DNA of 38,874 nucleotides, from NCBI GenBank assembly GCA_964413755.1, contig CAYPTW010000012.1, positions 1-38,874 of the forward strand, written 5' to 3'. The DNA comes from XN24 sp964413755 (GTDB lineage Bacteria; Pseudomonadota; Gammaproteobacteria; Steroidobacterales; XN24). A program made the position numbers and the translations under genes. A model generated the notes under the pieces. It was given only the letters and a program-made list of their open reading frames with translations, made no database searches and was not told the DNA's origin. Positions within the stretch are counted from its first letter, which is position 1; each line of letters begins with the position of its first letter. This document shows positions 9,301 to 16,075 of the stretch, one piece after another.

Positions 9301-9572
9301 GGCTCATCGGCATCAGCGGCAACCCGGGCCTGGCCGACGGCGGCAGCATCATCCCGGCGACCTTCCGCTTCCTCGACACCGAGGGCAACTGGGCGGTCGA
9401 GGACGAGGGCGTGGCGCCGGACATCGAGGTCATCGACCGGCCGGAGGCCATCGCCGCCGGGCGCGACCCGAGCCTCGAAAAGGCGGTCGAGGTGATGCTC
9501 GAGGCGCTGGAGGAGAACCCGCCGCGGCAGATCGAGACGCCGCCGGCGCCGACCGATTTCAGGTTCCAATGA
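6315..9572 (+). CDS. Secreted tricorn-like S41 protease
   Basis: A 1085-residue protein with a Sec signal peptide (about residues 1-20, ending PVQAA), so probably periplasmic. Residues about 25-550 form repeated PD40/WD40-like beta-propeller blades (repeats such as FSPDGQWIAF, WSPDGRWISY, WSPDSKKLAF). A charged linker near 559-572 follows. The C-terminal half has a tricorn C1 domain, a PDZ-like domain (about 765-850) and an S41 catalytic domain. Candidate catalytic residues are H747 (in ELNAGH), the serine in ASSGGD (969-974) and E1031 (in DEGVAPDI), close to the numbering recalled for archaeal tricorn (H746, S965, E1023). The family degrades peptides released by upstream proteases. It starts 71 bp after lspA and overlaps ispH by 4 bp. 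Substrate unknown. Confidence 0.9.
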   Translation: MRLSILLVLALTVAAPVQAAEDTRLLRFPDVWGGQVAFVYGGDIYTASTAGGVAQRLTSDEGNELYPKFSPDGQWIAFSAEYTGTRQVWVMPAAGGTPRQLTFYTDVGPMPPRGGTDYRILDWTPDGRHVLVRANRTPYGQRNGVPMLVPFAGGMEQPLGPPETGGGMLSADGNTYVYTPIDREFRTWKRHRGGRAQDVWTYDLVNNTSRQLTDFVGTDHQPLWVDGRIYFVSDRDYTLNLFAMDMDGGNLSKVTQFEDFDVLWPSSDRSRIVFENGGYIWLHDPATAQTSRIPIQVTGDRPHALATFKNVSGNIESFDIAPQGERAVFGARGEVFTVPAEHGEIRNISRTPGAREISVAWSPDGRWISYLSDATGEYELYVRPQDGSGEPRQVTRDSKVWRFPPVWSPDSKKLAFSDSDNRLSIVEVESGRVRVVDTTRYTSNSFRNLTQYTWSPDSAWLAYTKVNESYNSSIWVYSMASGEATQLTTDATNEQSPAFDPQGRYLYFTSTRDWNLVFSSYEFNYLYNNATRIYAATLAADGPALNRPRSDEVTPDAGDKEEDKSGEKNDKPQPVRFDIAGFNERVTVLDMPAANYVGLSATEGGLFFVSAQQGNGNELRYYDLEKREAQKVLDGVTGYVVSANGKKLLWQQRDKFGIADAKPEVDAGKTALKLDGMEMLVDPRVEWQQMYVDGWRILRDWFWDPGHHGQDWEAIRDRYAPLVDHVAHRADLDYIFGELGGELNAGHIYVNSSPGTPGAERKAGGLLGAHIEAHESGYYRIARIFPGENWHDYYRSPLTEAGVNANAGDFILAVDGVSTRGVDNFYRLLQNKGDRVVELTLNDRPSERGARVEKVKTVTSETSLRYLEWVTRNRERVHELSGGRVGYIHVPNTAVEGNRELFKGMLAEARRDALIIDDRYNGGGFIPDRMIEMLARTPLNYWVWRGFEPQPRPLLSHDGPKAMLINGLASSGGDALPYYFRKLGLGPLIGTRTWGGLIGISGNPGLADGGSIIPATFRFLDTEGNWAVEDEGVAPDIEVIDRPEAIAAGRDPSLEKAVEVMLEALEENPPRQIETPPAPTDFRFQ

Positions 9573-10510
9573 TGAAGATACTGCTCGCCAATCCCCGCGG
9601 CTTCTGCGCCGGCGTCGACCGCGCCATCGACATCGTCGAGCGCGCCTTGCAGCTGTTCGGTGCGCCCATCTACGTGCGCCATGAAGTGGTGCACAACCGC
9701 TACGTGGTCGACCGGCTGCGTAATCTCGGCGCCGTGTTCGTGGACGAGCTGGACGAGGTGCCGGACGGCGCCACGGTCATCTTCAGCGCCCACGGCGTGT
9801 CCAAGGCGGTGCAGAGCGAGGCCGAGCGGCGCGGGCTGGAAGTGTTCGACGCCACCTGCCCGCTGGTCACCAAGGTGCACATGGAAGTGTCCAACTACGG
9901 CCGCGACGGCCGCGAGGTGATCCTCATCGGGCACCAGGGGCACCCGGAGGTGGAAGGCACCATGGGCCAGTACGATCGCAGCCGCGGCGGCGAGATCTAC
10001 CTGGTGGAGAACCCGGACGACGTGGAGCGCCTGCAGGTGCGCGATCCCGAGCGGCTCGCCTTCGTCACGCAGACCACGCTGTCGGTGGACGACACCGCGC
10101 GCGTTATCGAGGCGTTGAAGAAGCGCTTCCCGGCGCTGGTCAGCCCGCGCAAGGAAGACATCTGCTACGCGACGCAAAACCGCCAGGATGCAGTGAAGGA
10201 CCTGGTGCAGCGCTGTGACGCCATCGTGGTGGTCGGCTCGCAGACCAGCTCGAACTCCAGCCGCCTGAAGGAAATCGCGCTCAAGTCCGGCATCCCGGGT
10301 TACATGGTGGACGGCGCGGACGACCTCAAGCAGGAATGGTTCGAGGGCTGTGCCACGGTCGGCGTCACGGCCGGCGCGTCGGCACCGGAAGTCCTGGTGC
10401 AGCAGGTGGTGTCGCGCCTCAAGGAATGGGGCGGGGAGCTGCCGGAGGAGATCAAGGGTCGCGAGGAGCACGTGGTGTTCTCGCTGCCCAAGGTGCTGCG
10501 TTCCGCCTGA
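9569..10510 (+). CDS. ispH: 4-hydroxy-3-methylbut-2-enyl diphosphate reductase
   Basis: A 313-residue iron-sulfur enzyme (LytB) making IPP and DMAPP in the last step of the MEP isoprenoid pathway. The three cluster-ligating cysteines are C13 (GFCAG), C97 (DATCPLV) and C199 (DICYATQNRQ), matching C12/C96/C197 of E. coli. The catalytic region with AHGVS, and GVTAGASAP near the C-terminus, are intact. Two consecutive ATG codons (9569, 9572) are possible; I take the first, which overlaps the tricorn gene stop in ATGATGA. It is the last gene of the rightward unit and converges with pilE on the other strand after only 46 bp. Confidence 0.97.
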   Translation: MMKILLANPRGFCAGVDRAIDIVERALQLFGAPIYVRHEVVHNRYVVDRLRNLGAVFVDELDEVPDGATVIFSAHGVSKAVQSEAERRGLEVFDATCPLVTKVHMEVSNYGRDGREVILIGHQGHPEVEGTMGQYDRSRGGEIYLVENPDDVERLQVRDPERLAFVTQTTLSVDDTARVIEALKKRFPALVSPRKEDICYATQNRQDAVKDLVQRCDAIVVVGSQTSSNSSRLKEIALKSGIPGYMVDGADDLKQEWFEGCATVGVTAGASAPEVLVQQVVSRLKEWGGELPEEIKGREEHVVFSLPKVLRSA

Positions 10511-10556
10511 CATCGTGCCGCCCGCGGTCCCGCCGCCATCGGTTTGGTGGCGCGGC

Positions 10557-10967
10557 TCAGGGCCAGCAGGTGTCGGGCGGCGCCGGGGAAGAACCGCGCG
10601 CGCCGAGCTCATCCATGGTGAACAGCCGGCACGCTGCGTCGTTGGCCGGCGGCGTGCCGTGCAGCGGCCGGGCGCTGGCGACGAAGCCCGTCGCATCCGC
10701 GCGCTCGATGCGCAGCCGGTACCAGCCCCGCTCGCTGGCCGCGAGGCCGAGCCCCACGGGAGGGGCCGGGCCGGCCTGGTCCGCGTAGCGTCCGTGCACC
10801 ATGCGGTAGCGTTCCTGCGCTGCGGCCACGGCGTACAGGGCCTGGATGGCGTCGCCGCGGTGGGCGCGCATGACGACGCCGCGCCATGTCGGGATCGCCA
10901 CGGCGGCGAGGATCGCAGCGATGGCGATGCAGGCGAGCAACTCGACCAGGGTGAACCCTTTCTTCAT
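10557..10967 (-). CDS. pilE: PilE-like type IV pilin
   Basis: A 136-residue prepilin with a very short leader: MKKG then FTLVELLACIAIAAILAAV, so PilD would cleave after G4 and methylate F+1; E+5 is present. A hydrophobic alpha1 helix and a small globular domain follow. Two cysteines near the C-terminus (ACRL and DTCWP) could form the D-region disulfide loop. It is the last of five pilin genes read leftward, its ATG overlapping the pilX stop by 4 bp. By position and length it matches PilE of the Xanthomonas/Pseudomonas minor pilin operon; it could function as a minor pilin priming or decorating the fibre. Confidence 0.88.
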   Translation of the reverse strand: MKKGFTLVELLACIAIAAILAAVAIPTWRGVVMRAHRGDAIQALYAVAAAQERYRMVHGRYADQAGPAPPVGLGLAASERGWYRLRIERADATGFVASARPLHGTPPANDAACRLFTMDELGARGSSPAPPDTCWP

Positions 10968-11419
10968 GGCGCCGGCTCCAGCTGGCGCCACCAGGTGAGC
11001 CGTGCCGTGCCCGGCAAGGCGCCGCTGACGCTGAAGCCGCGCGAGAGCTCTACCCGGGCCGCGGCGGCCCGGCCGGTGCTGCGAACCTCGAATACCCAGT
11101 CGGTGGCGCCGCCGCCGGGTGCGACGCGCGCTGCGACCAGGCGCACCTCTGCGGTCCACGTGGCACCGCCCGCCAGTACACCGTGTCCCGCCCACGGGGT
11201 CGCCGCGGACCAGCCGCGTGCGCGCAAGGCCGCGGCCAGGCCGGCCTCGGCCGCCGCCCGCGCCCGTACCCGGGACAGGTCGTGCTCGGCCATGGCCATC
11301 TCCAGGGCGGCAGAGCGCGCGAGGCCGCCGGCCAGCAGCGTGCCTGCGGCGAGGAAGGCGAGCACCACCACCAGGGCGCTGCCCCCGATGCGATTCCGCG
11401 CGGGCGAGGACGGGCTCAT
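10964..11419 (-). CDS. pilX: PilX-like minor pilin
   Basis: A 151-residue protein with a 12-residue polar N-terminus, then GSALVVVLAFLAAGTLLAGG, a type IV pilin-like hydrophobic helix without the canonical GFTLxE. The helix is followed by SRVRARAAAEAGLAAALR, the A/R-rich motif typical of the PilX/PilX_N and GspK-like families. In the pilus tip complex PilX acts with PilV, PilW and usually PilY1. The glutamate at +5 appears absent, as in many PilX proteins. It overlaps pilW and pilE by 4 bp on each side. No pilY1 follows it, although that is its usual neighbour. Confidence 0.85.
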   Translation of the reverse strand: MSPSSPARNRIGGSALVVVLAFLAAGTLLAGGLARSAALEMAMAEHDLSRVRARAAAEAGLAAALRARGWSAATPWAGHGVLAGGATWTAEVRLVAARVAPGGGATDWVFEVRSTGRAAAARVELSRGFSVSGALPGTARLTWWRQLEPAP

Positions 11420-12273
11420 GGCAGGGGCCCGTTGTGCAGCGGGATGGTGCGCACCAGCGTGAGGCCCGGCACGTCGTCGCTGCGCAGCGTGATGCGCACG
11501 GCCACCACCGGCGCGGTGGCCGCCTCGGGTGAGACGAAGGCGTCGGCCCGGCCGTGTCCCGGATCGCCCGGGAGGTCGGCGTCGATGCCGAGCTCGATCT
11601 CCAGCGCGGCGATCCCCGGCATGATCTCCTCGTCGACCACGCGCGGTCCGCGCTGCAGTGTCTTGCGCCGCAGCGAGGGGCGCGAGGCGTCGCCGGTGGA
11701 GCGGGGGCTGACGTAGTAGGCCCGGGCCACCAGGTTACGTCCCTCGTGCCCGGGCGGGGGCGCAGCTGCGTCCGCGGACAGCCGGCCACCCCAGAAATCC
11801 GCCTGCACCTGCAGCCTGCCGGCCTCGGGAGCCGCGGTCCGCGCCTCGACCCGGCGCAGCACCAGCACGCCGCCAAGGGGCGGGGCGGCAGCGTAGGGCG
11901 CACAGTCGAGCGGCCAGCCGGCGGACCAGGCCTGCAGCGGCCGGTCCAGGTCGATGGCCCAGTCGGGCCCGCAGTCCCCGCTGACGCTCACGGCCAGCGG
12001 CACGGCGGCGGCACGGCGCCCGGCGATCCGCGTTGCTTCCGGCGCCAGGCCCCAGTGACCAGCGTGCGCCAGGTCGTACTCGAGCAGCGCCAGGGCGATG
12101 CGCAGGGCGTCCTGGGCATCCGCCGCCCCGCTCGAGTCCAGCGACAACCGCAGCACTCGCGCGTGCAGCGTGGTCATGGACAGCGTGAGCAGCAGCATCA
12201 GTCCCATGGCCACCAGCACCTCGACCAGGCTGAACCCGGCAGTGTGGCGGCGGCCCCGCGCCAGGCCGCTCAC
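11416..12273 (-). CDS. pilW: PilW-like minor pilin
   Basis: A 285-residue prepilin. After an 11-residue basic leader comes the prepilin site TAG/FSLVEVLVAMGLMLLLTLS, with F+1 and E+5. Length and the long C-terminal globular domain fit PilW, a minor pilin of the type IVa priming complex. I chose the GTG at 12273 because it overlaps the pilV stop in GTGA and gives a leader of normal size; the longer open frame up to 12462 would run through pilV. Exported through the inner membrane and processed by PilD (not in this window). Confidence 0.87.
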   Translation of the reverse strand: MSGLARGRRHTAGFSLVEVLVAMGLMLLLTLSMTTLHARVLRLSLDSSGAADAQDALRIALALLEYDLAHAGHWGLAPEATRIAGRRAAAVPLAVSVSGDCGPDWAIDLDRPLQAWSAGWPLDCAPYAAAPPLGGVLVLRRVEARTAAPEAGRLQVQADFWGGRLSADAAAPPPGHEGRNLVARAYYVSPRSTGDASRPSLRRKTLQRGPRVVDEEIMPGIAALEIELGIDADLPGDPGHGRADAFVSPEAATAPVVAVRITLRSDDVPGLTLVRTIPLHNGPLP

Positions 12274-12677
12274 GGCAGCATCCCCAGCTCGAGCCGGCGC
12301 GGCGCGCCGCCGGTCTCGGTCCACTCGAGGCGCAGCAGCAACGTGCCGGTCGCGCCGCGCTCCAGCGTGGCCGTCCCGCCCGGCAAAGTATCCGTGAGCA
12401 GCCGCCGCCACCGCGCCAGCTCCACGGCTGCGAGCTGCGCCGGGCTGCAGGCCGGCTCGCAAGGCGTAATCCCCGGCAGGCTGGTCCAGTCGACGCCCGG
12501 CAGCAGCGCCACGCGTCCCGCCAGGTCCGCGGCCAGCGCCGCGGCCTGTTGCGACCTTCGCGCCTCGAGTGTCGTGGCGAAGCCGTCCAGCGCCAGCCCG
12601 AGCCCGCCCGTCAGCGCCATGCCGAACACCAGCAACGCGACCAGCACTTCCGTCATGGCGAAGCCGCGCGCCTTCAT
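12270..12677 (-). CDS. pilV: PilV-like minor pilin
   Basis: A 135-residue prepilin beginning MKARG/FAMTEVLVALLVFGMAL: a basic leader, glycine at -1, phenylalanine at +1, glutamate at +5, then a hydrophobic helix. It matches the PilV family (pseudopilin GspI-like fold). Cysteines in PCEPAC (about residues 80-85) may form a local disulfide. The ATG overlaps the fimT stop in ATGA, and its own stop overlaps the pilW start in GTGA, so the chain looks translationally coupled. Confidence 0.87.
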   Translation of the reverse strand: MKARGFAMTEVLVALLVFGMALTGGLGLALDGFATTLEARRSQQAAALAADLAGRVALLPGVDWTSLPGITPCEPACSPAQLAAVELARWRRLLTDTLPGGTATLERGATGTLLLRLEWTETGGAPRRLELGMLP

Positions 12678-13180
12678 GGCGGGCTGCACTCGATGGAGCC
12701 GGAGCCGCGTTGCAGCCGCGGCCGCCCGGTAGGCGAGATGACGATGGCCCGCGACGCGCGCTCGCCGCGGGCGTCGCACCACGCCAGGGTGCCGTTGGTG
12801 CTGCGCCGGTCGTGAGTTTCGAAGGTAAAGCTGTCGCGGTTGGCCATCAGGACCGCCCGCGCCCGTCCCACGCCGTGGCCGGTCCTGAGCGGGGCATCCG
12901 GCGTCGCCGCCGCGGCCACCGTCCAGCCGCCGCTCCAGGCGTCGCGCCGCGCCGTGCAGGCGTCGCCCGGGCCGGCCGGGCAGAGCACGACCGGGCGGCC
13001 CTGTCGGACTGCCTCGCTGCGCGCATACCAGGCCGCACGCAACAGGCCTTCCATGACGGCGGCGCGGCTCGCGTTGAGCCTGAGGCTTTCCAGGGCCGGC
13101 GTCGCCAGCGCGGCCAGGATCGCCAGCAGGGCGAGCGCCACCAAGAGTTCCATCAGCGTCATTCCTTGCGCCTGTTTCAC
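12674..13180 (-). CDS. fimT: FimT/GspH-family minor pilin
   Basis: A 168-residue prepilin, first gene of the leftward pilin operon. It starts at a GTG (13180) with a strong GGAGGG ribosome-binding site 4 nt upstream, giving MKQAQG/MTLMELLVALALLAIL: glycine at -1, glutamate at +5. The body carries the GspH/FimT pattern (RAAWYARSEAVRQGRPVVLCPA, here residues about 45-66, then a C-terminal PTGRPRL and a cysteine). FimT-type minor pilins have been linked to pilus assembly and, in some species, to DNA binding during natural transformation; that role here is inference. The open frame extends upstream through an assembly gap, but those codons are not real. Confidence 0.88.
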   Translation of the reverse strand: MKQAQGMTLMELLVALALLAILAALATPALESLRLNASRAAVMEGLLRAAWYARSEAVRQGRPVVLCPAGPGDACTARRDAWSGGWTVAAAATPDAPLRTGHGVGRARAVLMANRDSFTFETHDRRSTNGTLAWCDARGERASRAIVISPTGRPRLQRGSGSIECSPP

Positions 13181-13231
13181 GGTCTCCCTCCGTGTGGCAA
13201 GGTTGCCCTGGCAGGACGCGCGCGGAACAGG

Positions 13232-13441
13232 GCCGGAATCCGGGGCTTTGCGGGAAATATGCGGCAGCGGGGCGGCCCCGGCCCGGNNNNNNNNNNNNNN
13301 NNNNNNNNNNNNNNNNNNNNNNNNNNNNNNNNNNNNNNNNNNNNNNNNNNNNNNNNNNNNNNNNNNNNNNNNNNNNNNNNNNNNNNGCCGGAATCCGGGG
13401 CTTTGCGGGAAATATGCGGCAGCGGGGCGGCCCCGGCCCGG
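13232..13441. repeat. 55-bp exact direct repeat flanking a 100-N gap (assembly artefact)
   Basis: Bases 13232-13286 are repeated exactly at 13387-13441, separated by exactly 100 N (13287-13386). This is how a scaffolder joins two contigs whose ends share one k-mer (k=55). Collapsing one copy and the Ns would shorten the fimT-fur intergenic region (13181-13522) from 342 to 187 bp. Apart from the fur promoter at its right end I see no gene in it. The fimT promoter should lie here but I cannot recognise one. Confidence 0.93.
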
Positions 13442-13470
13442 CCCCTGCCCGGCACGATGCGGCGCGGCAT

Positions 13471-13500
13471 ATGGCACACCGGGGCCGGTGTGAATATAAT
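13471..13500 (+). promoter_or_regulatory. Sigma-70 promoter of the Fur-family gene
   Basis: A perfect TATAAT (13495-13500) is preceded at 18 bp by ATGGCA (13471-13476), 4 of 6 matches to TTGACA. Transcription would begin near 13507, leaving a leader of roughly 16 nt before the ATG at 13523. This also argues against the in-frame ATG at 13499, which lies inside the -10 element. Confidence 0.7.
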
Positions 13501-13522
13501 GCAGCGGTCAAGACAGGTTCAG

Positions 13523-13939
13523 ATGCCTATGAACACGCAGGAAAAAATCGCCTCCCGCCTGGCCCGGCACGGCGCCAAGCCCACCACGCAGCGGCTCAAG
13601 CTGGCCGAGCTGGTATTGTCGCGCCCGCAGCATGTGTCGGCTGAGCAGTTGCTCCAGCGCGCGCGTGCCACCGGCATTCGCGTATCCAAGGCGACCGTTT
13701 ACAACACGCTGAACCTGTTCGTGCAGTGCGGCCTGTTGCGTGAGCTGGTGGTCGATCGCGACCGGGTCTATTACGACTCCACGGTCCACGAGCACCATCA
13801 CTTCTACAACGTCGACACCGGCGAGATGATCGACATCCCGGTGGAGTCCGTGTCCTTCGCCGGCGTGCCCAACGCGCCCGAGGGCATGGAGCGCGAGGGC
13901 GTGGACGTGATCATCCGGGTGCGCAGCCGGCGCAGCTAG
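13523..13939 (+). CDS. Fur-family regulator, Irr-like, without structural zinc cysteines
   Basis: A 138-residue DNA-binding protein of the Fur superfamily. The N-terminal winged helix shows PTTQRLKLAELVL and the recognition-helix region KATVYNTLNLF. The dimerisation half has a histidine cluster (HEHHHFYN) but none of the CxxC pairs that bind structural zinc in Fur, PerR and Zur; the motif and the following MIDIP resemble Irr (HHHFF...DIP) of alphaproteobacteria. It probably senses iron, haem or peroxide status, but the ligand is not shown by sequence. Start: ATG at 13523, with an alternative at 13529; CAGG at 13514-13517 is the likely ribosome-binding site. It is divergent from the pilin operon and upstream of tRNA-Thr. 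Confidence 0.85.
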   Translation: MPMNTQEKIASRLARHGAKPTTQRLKLAELVLSRPQHVSAEQLLQRARATGIRVSKATVYNTLNLFVQCGLLRELVVDRDRVYYDSTVHEHHHFYNVDTGEMIDIPVESVSFAGVPNAPEGMEREGVDVIIRVRSRRS

Positions 13940-13954
13940 GCCGGCCCTGCGGCA

Positions 13955-13983
13955 TTGCCGCTACGGCGGCCATCTCCTATACT
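13955..13983 (+). promoter_or_regulatory. Promoter of tRNA-Thr
   Basis: TTGCCG (13955-13960), a 17-bp spacer and TATACT (13978-13983) form a good sigma-70 promoter about 25 bp upstream of the mature tRNA 5' end. The GC-rich discriminator that follows (TTCGCCGCC) is typical of stringently controlled stable RNA promoters. Confidence 0.75.
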
Positions 13984-14007
13984 TCGCCGCCTCGCGAAGA
14001 CCCCAGT

Positions 14008-14083
14008 GCCGGGGTAGCTCAGTCGGCAGAGCAACTGATTCGTAATCAGTAGGTCGGTGGTTCGAATCCACTCTCCGGCACCA
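14008..14083 (+). tRNA. thrV: tRNA-Thr (anticodon CGT)
   Basis: A 76-nt cloverleaf with encoded CCA. The acceptor stem pairs 14008-14014 with 14073-14079 (one G-T wobble), the discriminator is A at 14080 and CCA follows. The D arm carries AGCTCAGTCGG; the anticodon stem ACTGA/TCAGT encloses the loop TTCGTAA with CGT at 14041-14043; the T arm has the standard GGTTCGAATCC. CGU anticodon reads the ACG threonine codon, common in this GC-rich genome. The symbol is by analogy with Escherichia coli and is uncertain. Confidence 0.96.
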
Positions 14084-14106
14084 TTCCATGGTCTTCCGTA
14101 TCGAGG

Positions 14107-14205
14107 CTACTTGCCCTTCTTGGCACGCTTCTCCGCACGCTTTTCCTCCGGCGTCTTGGCCGGTTTCTTCTTCGTCTCTTTCTTCCGATCCATGCCCTTG
14201 CTCAT
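14107..14205 (-). CDS. Small lysine-rich conserved protein (32 aa)
   Basis: A 33-codon frame including the stop, read leftward from ATG (14205) to TAG (14107), with an AGGAG ribosome-binding site about 7 nt upstream. The product starts MSKGMDRKKETKKKPAKT and continues with PEEKRAEKRAKKGK: about half lysine and arginine, no hydrophobic core, probably disordered and nucleic-acid or ribosome associated. I recall near-identical short proteins of unknown function in many pseudomonads and other gammaproteobacteria, which supports a real gene. It converges on the tRNA, with 23 bp between the tRNA 3' end and its stop. Confidence 0.75.
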   Translation of the reverse strand: MSKGMDRKKETKKKPAKTPEEKRAEKRAKKGK

Positions 14206-14376
14206 GACCCTGCTCCTGTCGCCGAATCGAGCGCTGACTTGATGGTACCGGCCGCGCGCCCCGCGGGTCGGTAACTGATTCTAGAGCGGCGGCACGCAAG
14301 CCACCAGAGCCGCGAGCATCGATGCTGCCGCTTTGTGGTAACTTCCGGCGTTCGTTTGGCCACTACACCTCCACTC

Positions 14377-16029
14377 ATGCCTCGTGCCGTTTTTCTATAC
14401 GTCCTGGCCGGCCTGCTGCTGCTTCTTGGCGGCTGCACCGACCCGGGGTCTGCGGGTCGCGACGCCGCAGGCAAAGCGCAGATCGGCGGCGAGTCCGGGC
14501 GCGAGCTGGCAGCGCGCCAGGTGCTGCGCCGGGGCAACGGCGCCGAGCCGCAGTCGCTGGACCCGCACAAGAGCGAGGGCGTGCCCGAATCGAACCTGCA
14601 GCGGGACTTGTTCGAGGGCCTGGTGAACGACGACGCGGACCAGGGCGTCGTGCCGGGCGCGGCGCGCGCCTGGGAAGTCAGCGCCGACGGCACCGTGTAT
14701 CTCTTCCACATGCGCGAGGACGGCCGCTGGTCCAACGGCGACCCGGTCACGGCGCGTGACTTCGAATACGGGCTGCGGCGCTCGGTGGACCCGGCCACCC
14801 TGTCTAACTACAGCATCATGCTGCGGCCGATCCTCAACGCCGAGGAAGTCATCGCCGGCGAGCTGCCGCCCGAGGCGCTCGGCGTGCGCGCCATCGACGA
14901 CCTGACGCTGGAGATCCGCCTCGAGGCGCCGACGCCGTACTTTCTCGGCGTGCTGAGCCATTCCTCCGCATACCCGGTGCACCGTCCCAGCGTGGAACGC
15001 TACGGCACCCGCTGGGCGCGCCCCGGGCGGCTGGTGTCGAACGGTGCGTACCGCCTCAAGGACTGGGTGATGCAGTCGCACATCATCATGGAGCGCAATC
15101 CTTACTACTGGGATGACGCAAACACGACTATCGACGAGGTCTGGTTCTACCCCATAGAGAACCAGTCGACCGAGCTGCAGCGCTATCGCGCCGATGCGCT
15201 CGACCTGACCTACGACCTGCCGTTCCGCCAGCTCGGCTGGATCCGCGAGAACCTGCCGGACGAGCTGGTGATCAGCGAGTACCTCGGCGTGTACTACTTC
15301 GGCCTCAACACTACCCAGCCGCCGTTCAAGGACAACGTGGAATTGCGCCGCGCGCTCAACCTGGCCGTGGACCGCGAGATCCTGACGCAGCAGGTGACCA
15401 CGGCGGGCGAGATCCCCGCCTACGGCTACGTCCCGGCGGCGGCGAACTACGAGCAGGTGGTGCCGGAGTGGGCGCACTGGACGCAGGAGGAACGCGTGGC
15501 CGAAGCGCGGCGGCTGTACGAGGCCGCGGGCTATTCGCGCGACAACCCGCTCAAGGTACAGATCCTCTACAACACCCACGAAAACCACCGCACCATCTCG
15601 GTGGCCATCGCCTCGATGTGGAAGGAGGCGCTGGGGGTGGAAGTGGAGCTGGTGAACCAGGAGTGGAAGGTCTACCTGGAGACGCGCCGCACCAAGCAGA
15701 CCACGCAGGTGTTCCGCGCCGGCTGGATCGGCGACTACAACGACGCCTACAACTTCCTCGAGATCCTGCACTCGCAGAGCGGCCTCAACGACCCGGGCTG
15801 GAACAATCCCGAGTACGATGCGCTGCTCGAGGCGGCCGCGAACGAGATCGACCTGGAGCGGCGCGCCGAGCTCATGCACCAGGCCGAGCAGCTCGTGTTG
15901 CAGGAGGTGCCGGTGATCCCGGTATATTTCTACGTCACCAAGCGGCTGGTGAAGCCCTGGGTCGGCAACTACCGGCCGCACGTGCAGGACTTCATCCTCA
16001 CCAAGGACCTCAAGATCCTGAAGCACTGA
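14377..16029 (+). CDS. oppA: OppA-type peptide-binding lipoprotein
   Basis: A 550-residue solute-binding protein of family 5 (SBP_bac_5). The start at 14377 gives a lipoprotein signal (MPRAVFLYVLAGLLLLLGGC) with lipobox LGGC and Cys20 as the lipidated residue; the frame open to 14335 would spoil it. The mature part has the family signatures EPQSLDPHKSEG near residue 55, then RDFEYGLRRSVDP and the NPLKVQILYNT region. It captures oligopeptides in the periplasm and hands them to OppBC. It heads the transporter operon: oppB begins 46 bp later. Substrate range cannot be read from sequence; murein peptides are another possibility. Confidence 0.93.
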   Translation: MPRAVFLYVLAGLLLLLGGCTDPGSAGRDAAGKAQIGGESGRELAARQVLRRGNGAEPQSLDPHKSEGVPESNLQRDLFEGLVNDDADQGVVPGAARAWEVSADGTVYLFHMREDGRWSNGDPVTARDFEYGLRRSVDPATLSNYSIMLRPILNAEEVIAGELPPEALGVRAIDDLTLEIRLEAPTPYFLGVLSHSSAYPVHRPSVERYGTRWARPGRLVSNGAYRLKDWVMQSHIIMERNPYYWDDANTTIDEVWFYPIENQSTELQRYRADALDLTYDLPFRQLGWIRENLPDELVISEYLGVYYFGLNTTQPPFKDNVELRRALNLAVDREILTQQVTTAGEIPAYGYVPAAANYEQVVPEWAHWTQEERVAEARRLYEAAGYSRDNPLKVQILYNTHENHRTISVAIASMWKEALGVEVELVNQEWKVYLETRRTKQTTQVFRAGWIGDYNDAYNFLEILHSQSGLNDPGWNNPEYDALLEAAANEIDLERRAELMHQAEQLVLQEVPVIPVYFYVTKRLVKPWVGNYRPHVQDFILTKDLKILKH

Positions 16030-16075
16030 TGCGGAGCTACGGCAACACAAGGGGACTGAAGGGAGGCGGCCTGGC

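Noticed and set aside
6321..9569. A 1082-codon antisense frame across the tricorn-like gene
   Set aside because: Same cause: codon bias keeps the opposite frame open. No motif or signal peptide; the sense gene is fully recognisable.
13232..13441. Direct repeats as CRISPR, insertion target duplication or attachment sites
   Set aside because: Only two copies around an exact 100-N spacer, same length as at the ilvE gap; no mobile gene nearby.
13499..13501. Upstream ATG of the Fur-family gene
   Set aside because: It falls inside the TATAAT -10 element and adds residues not typical of the family.
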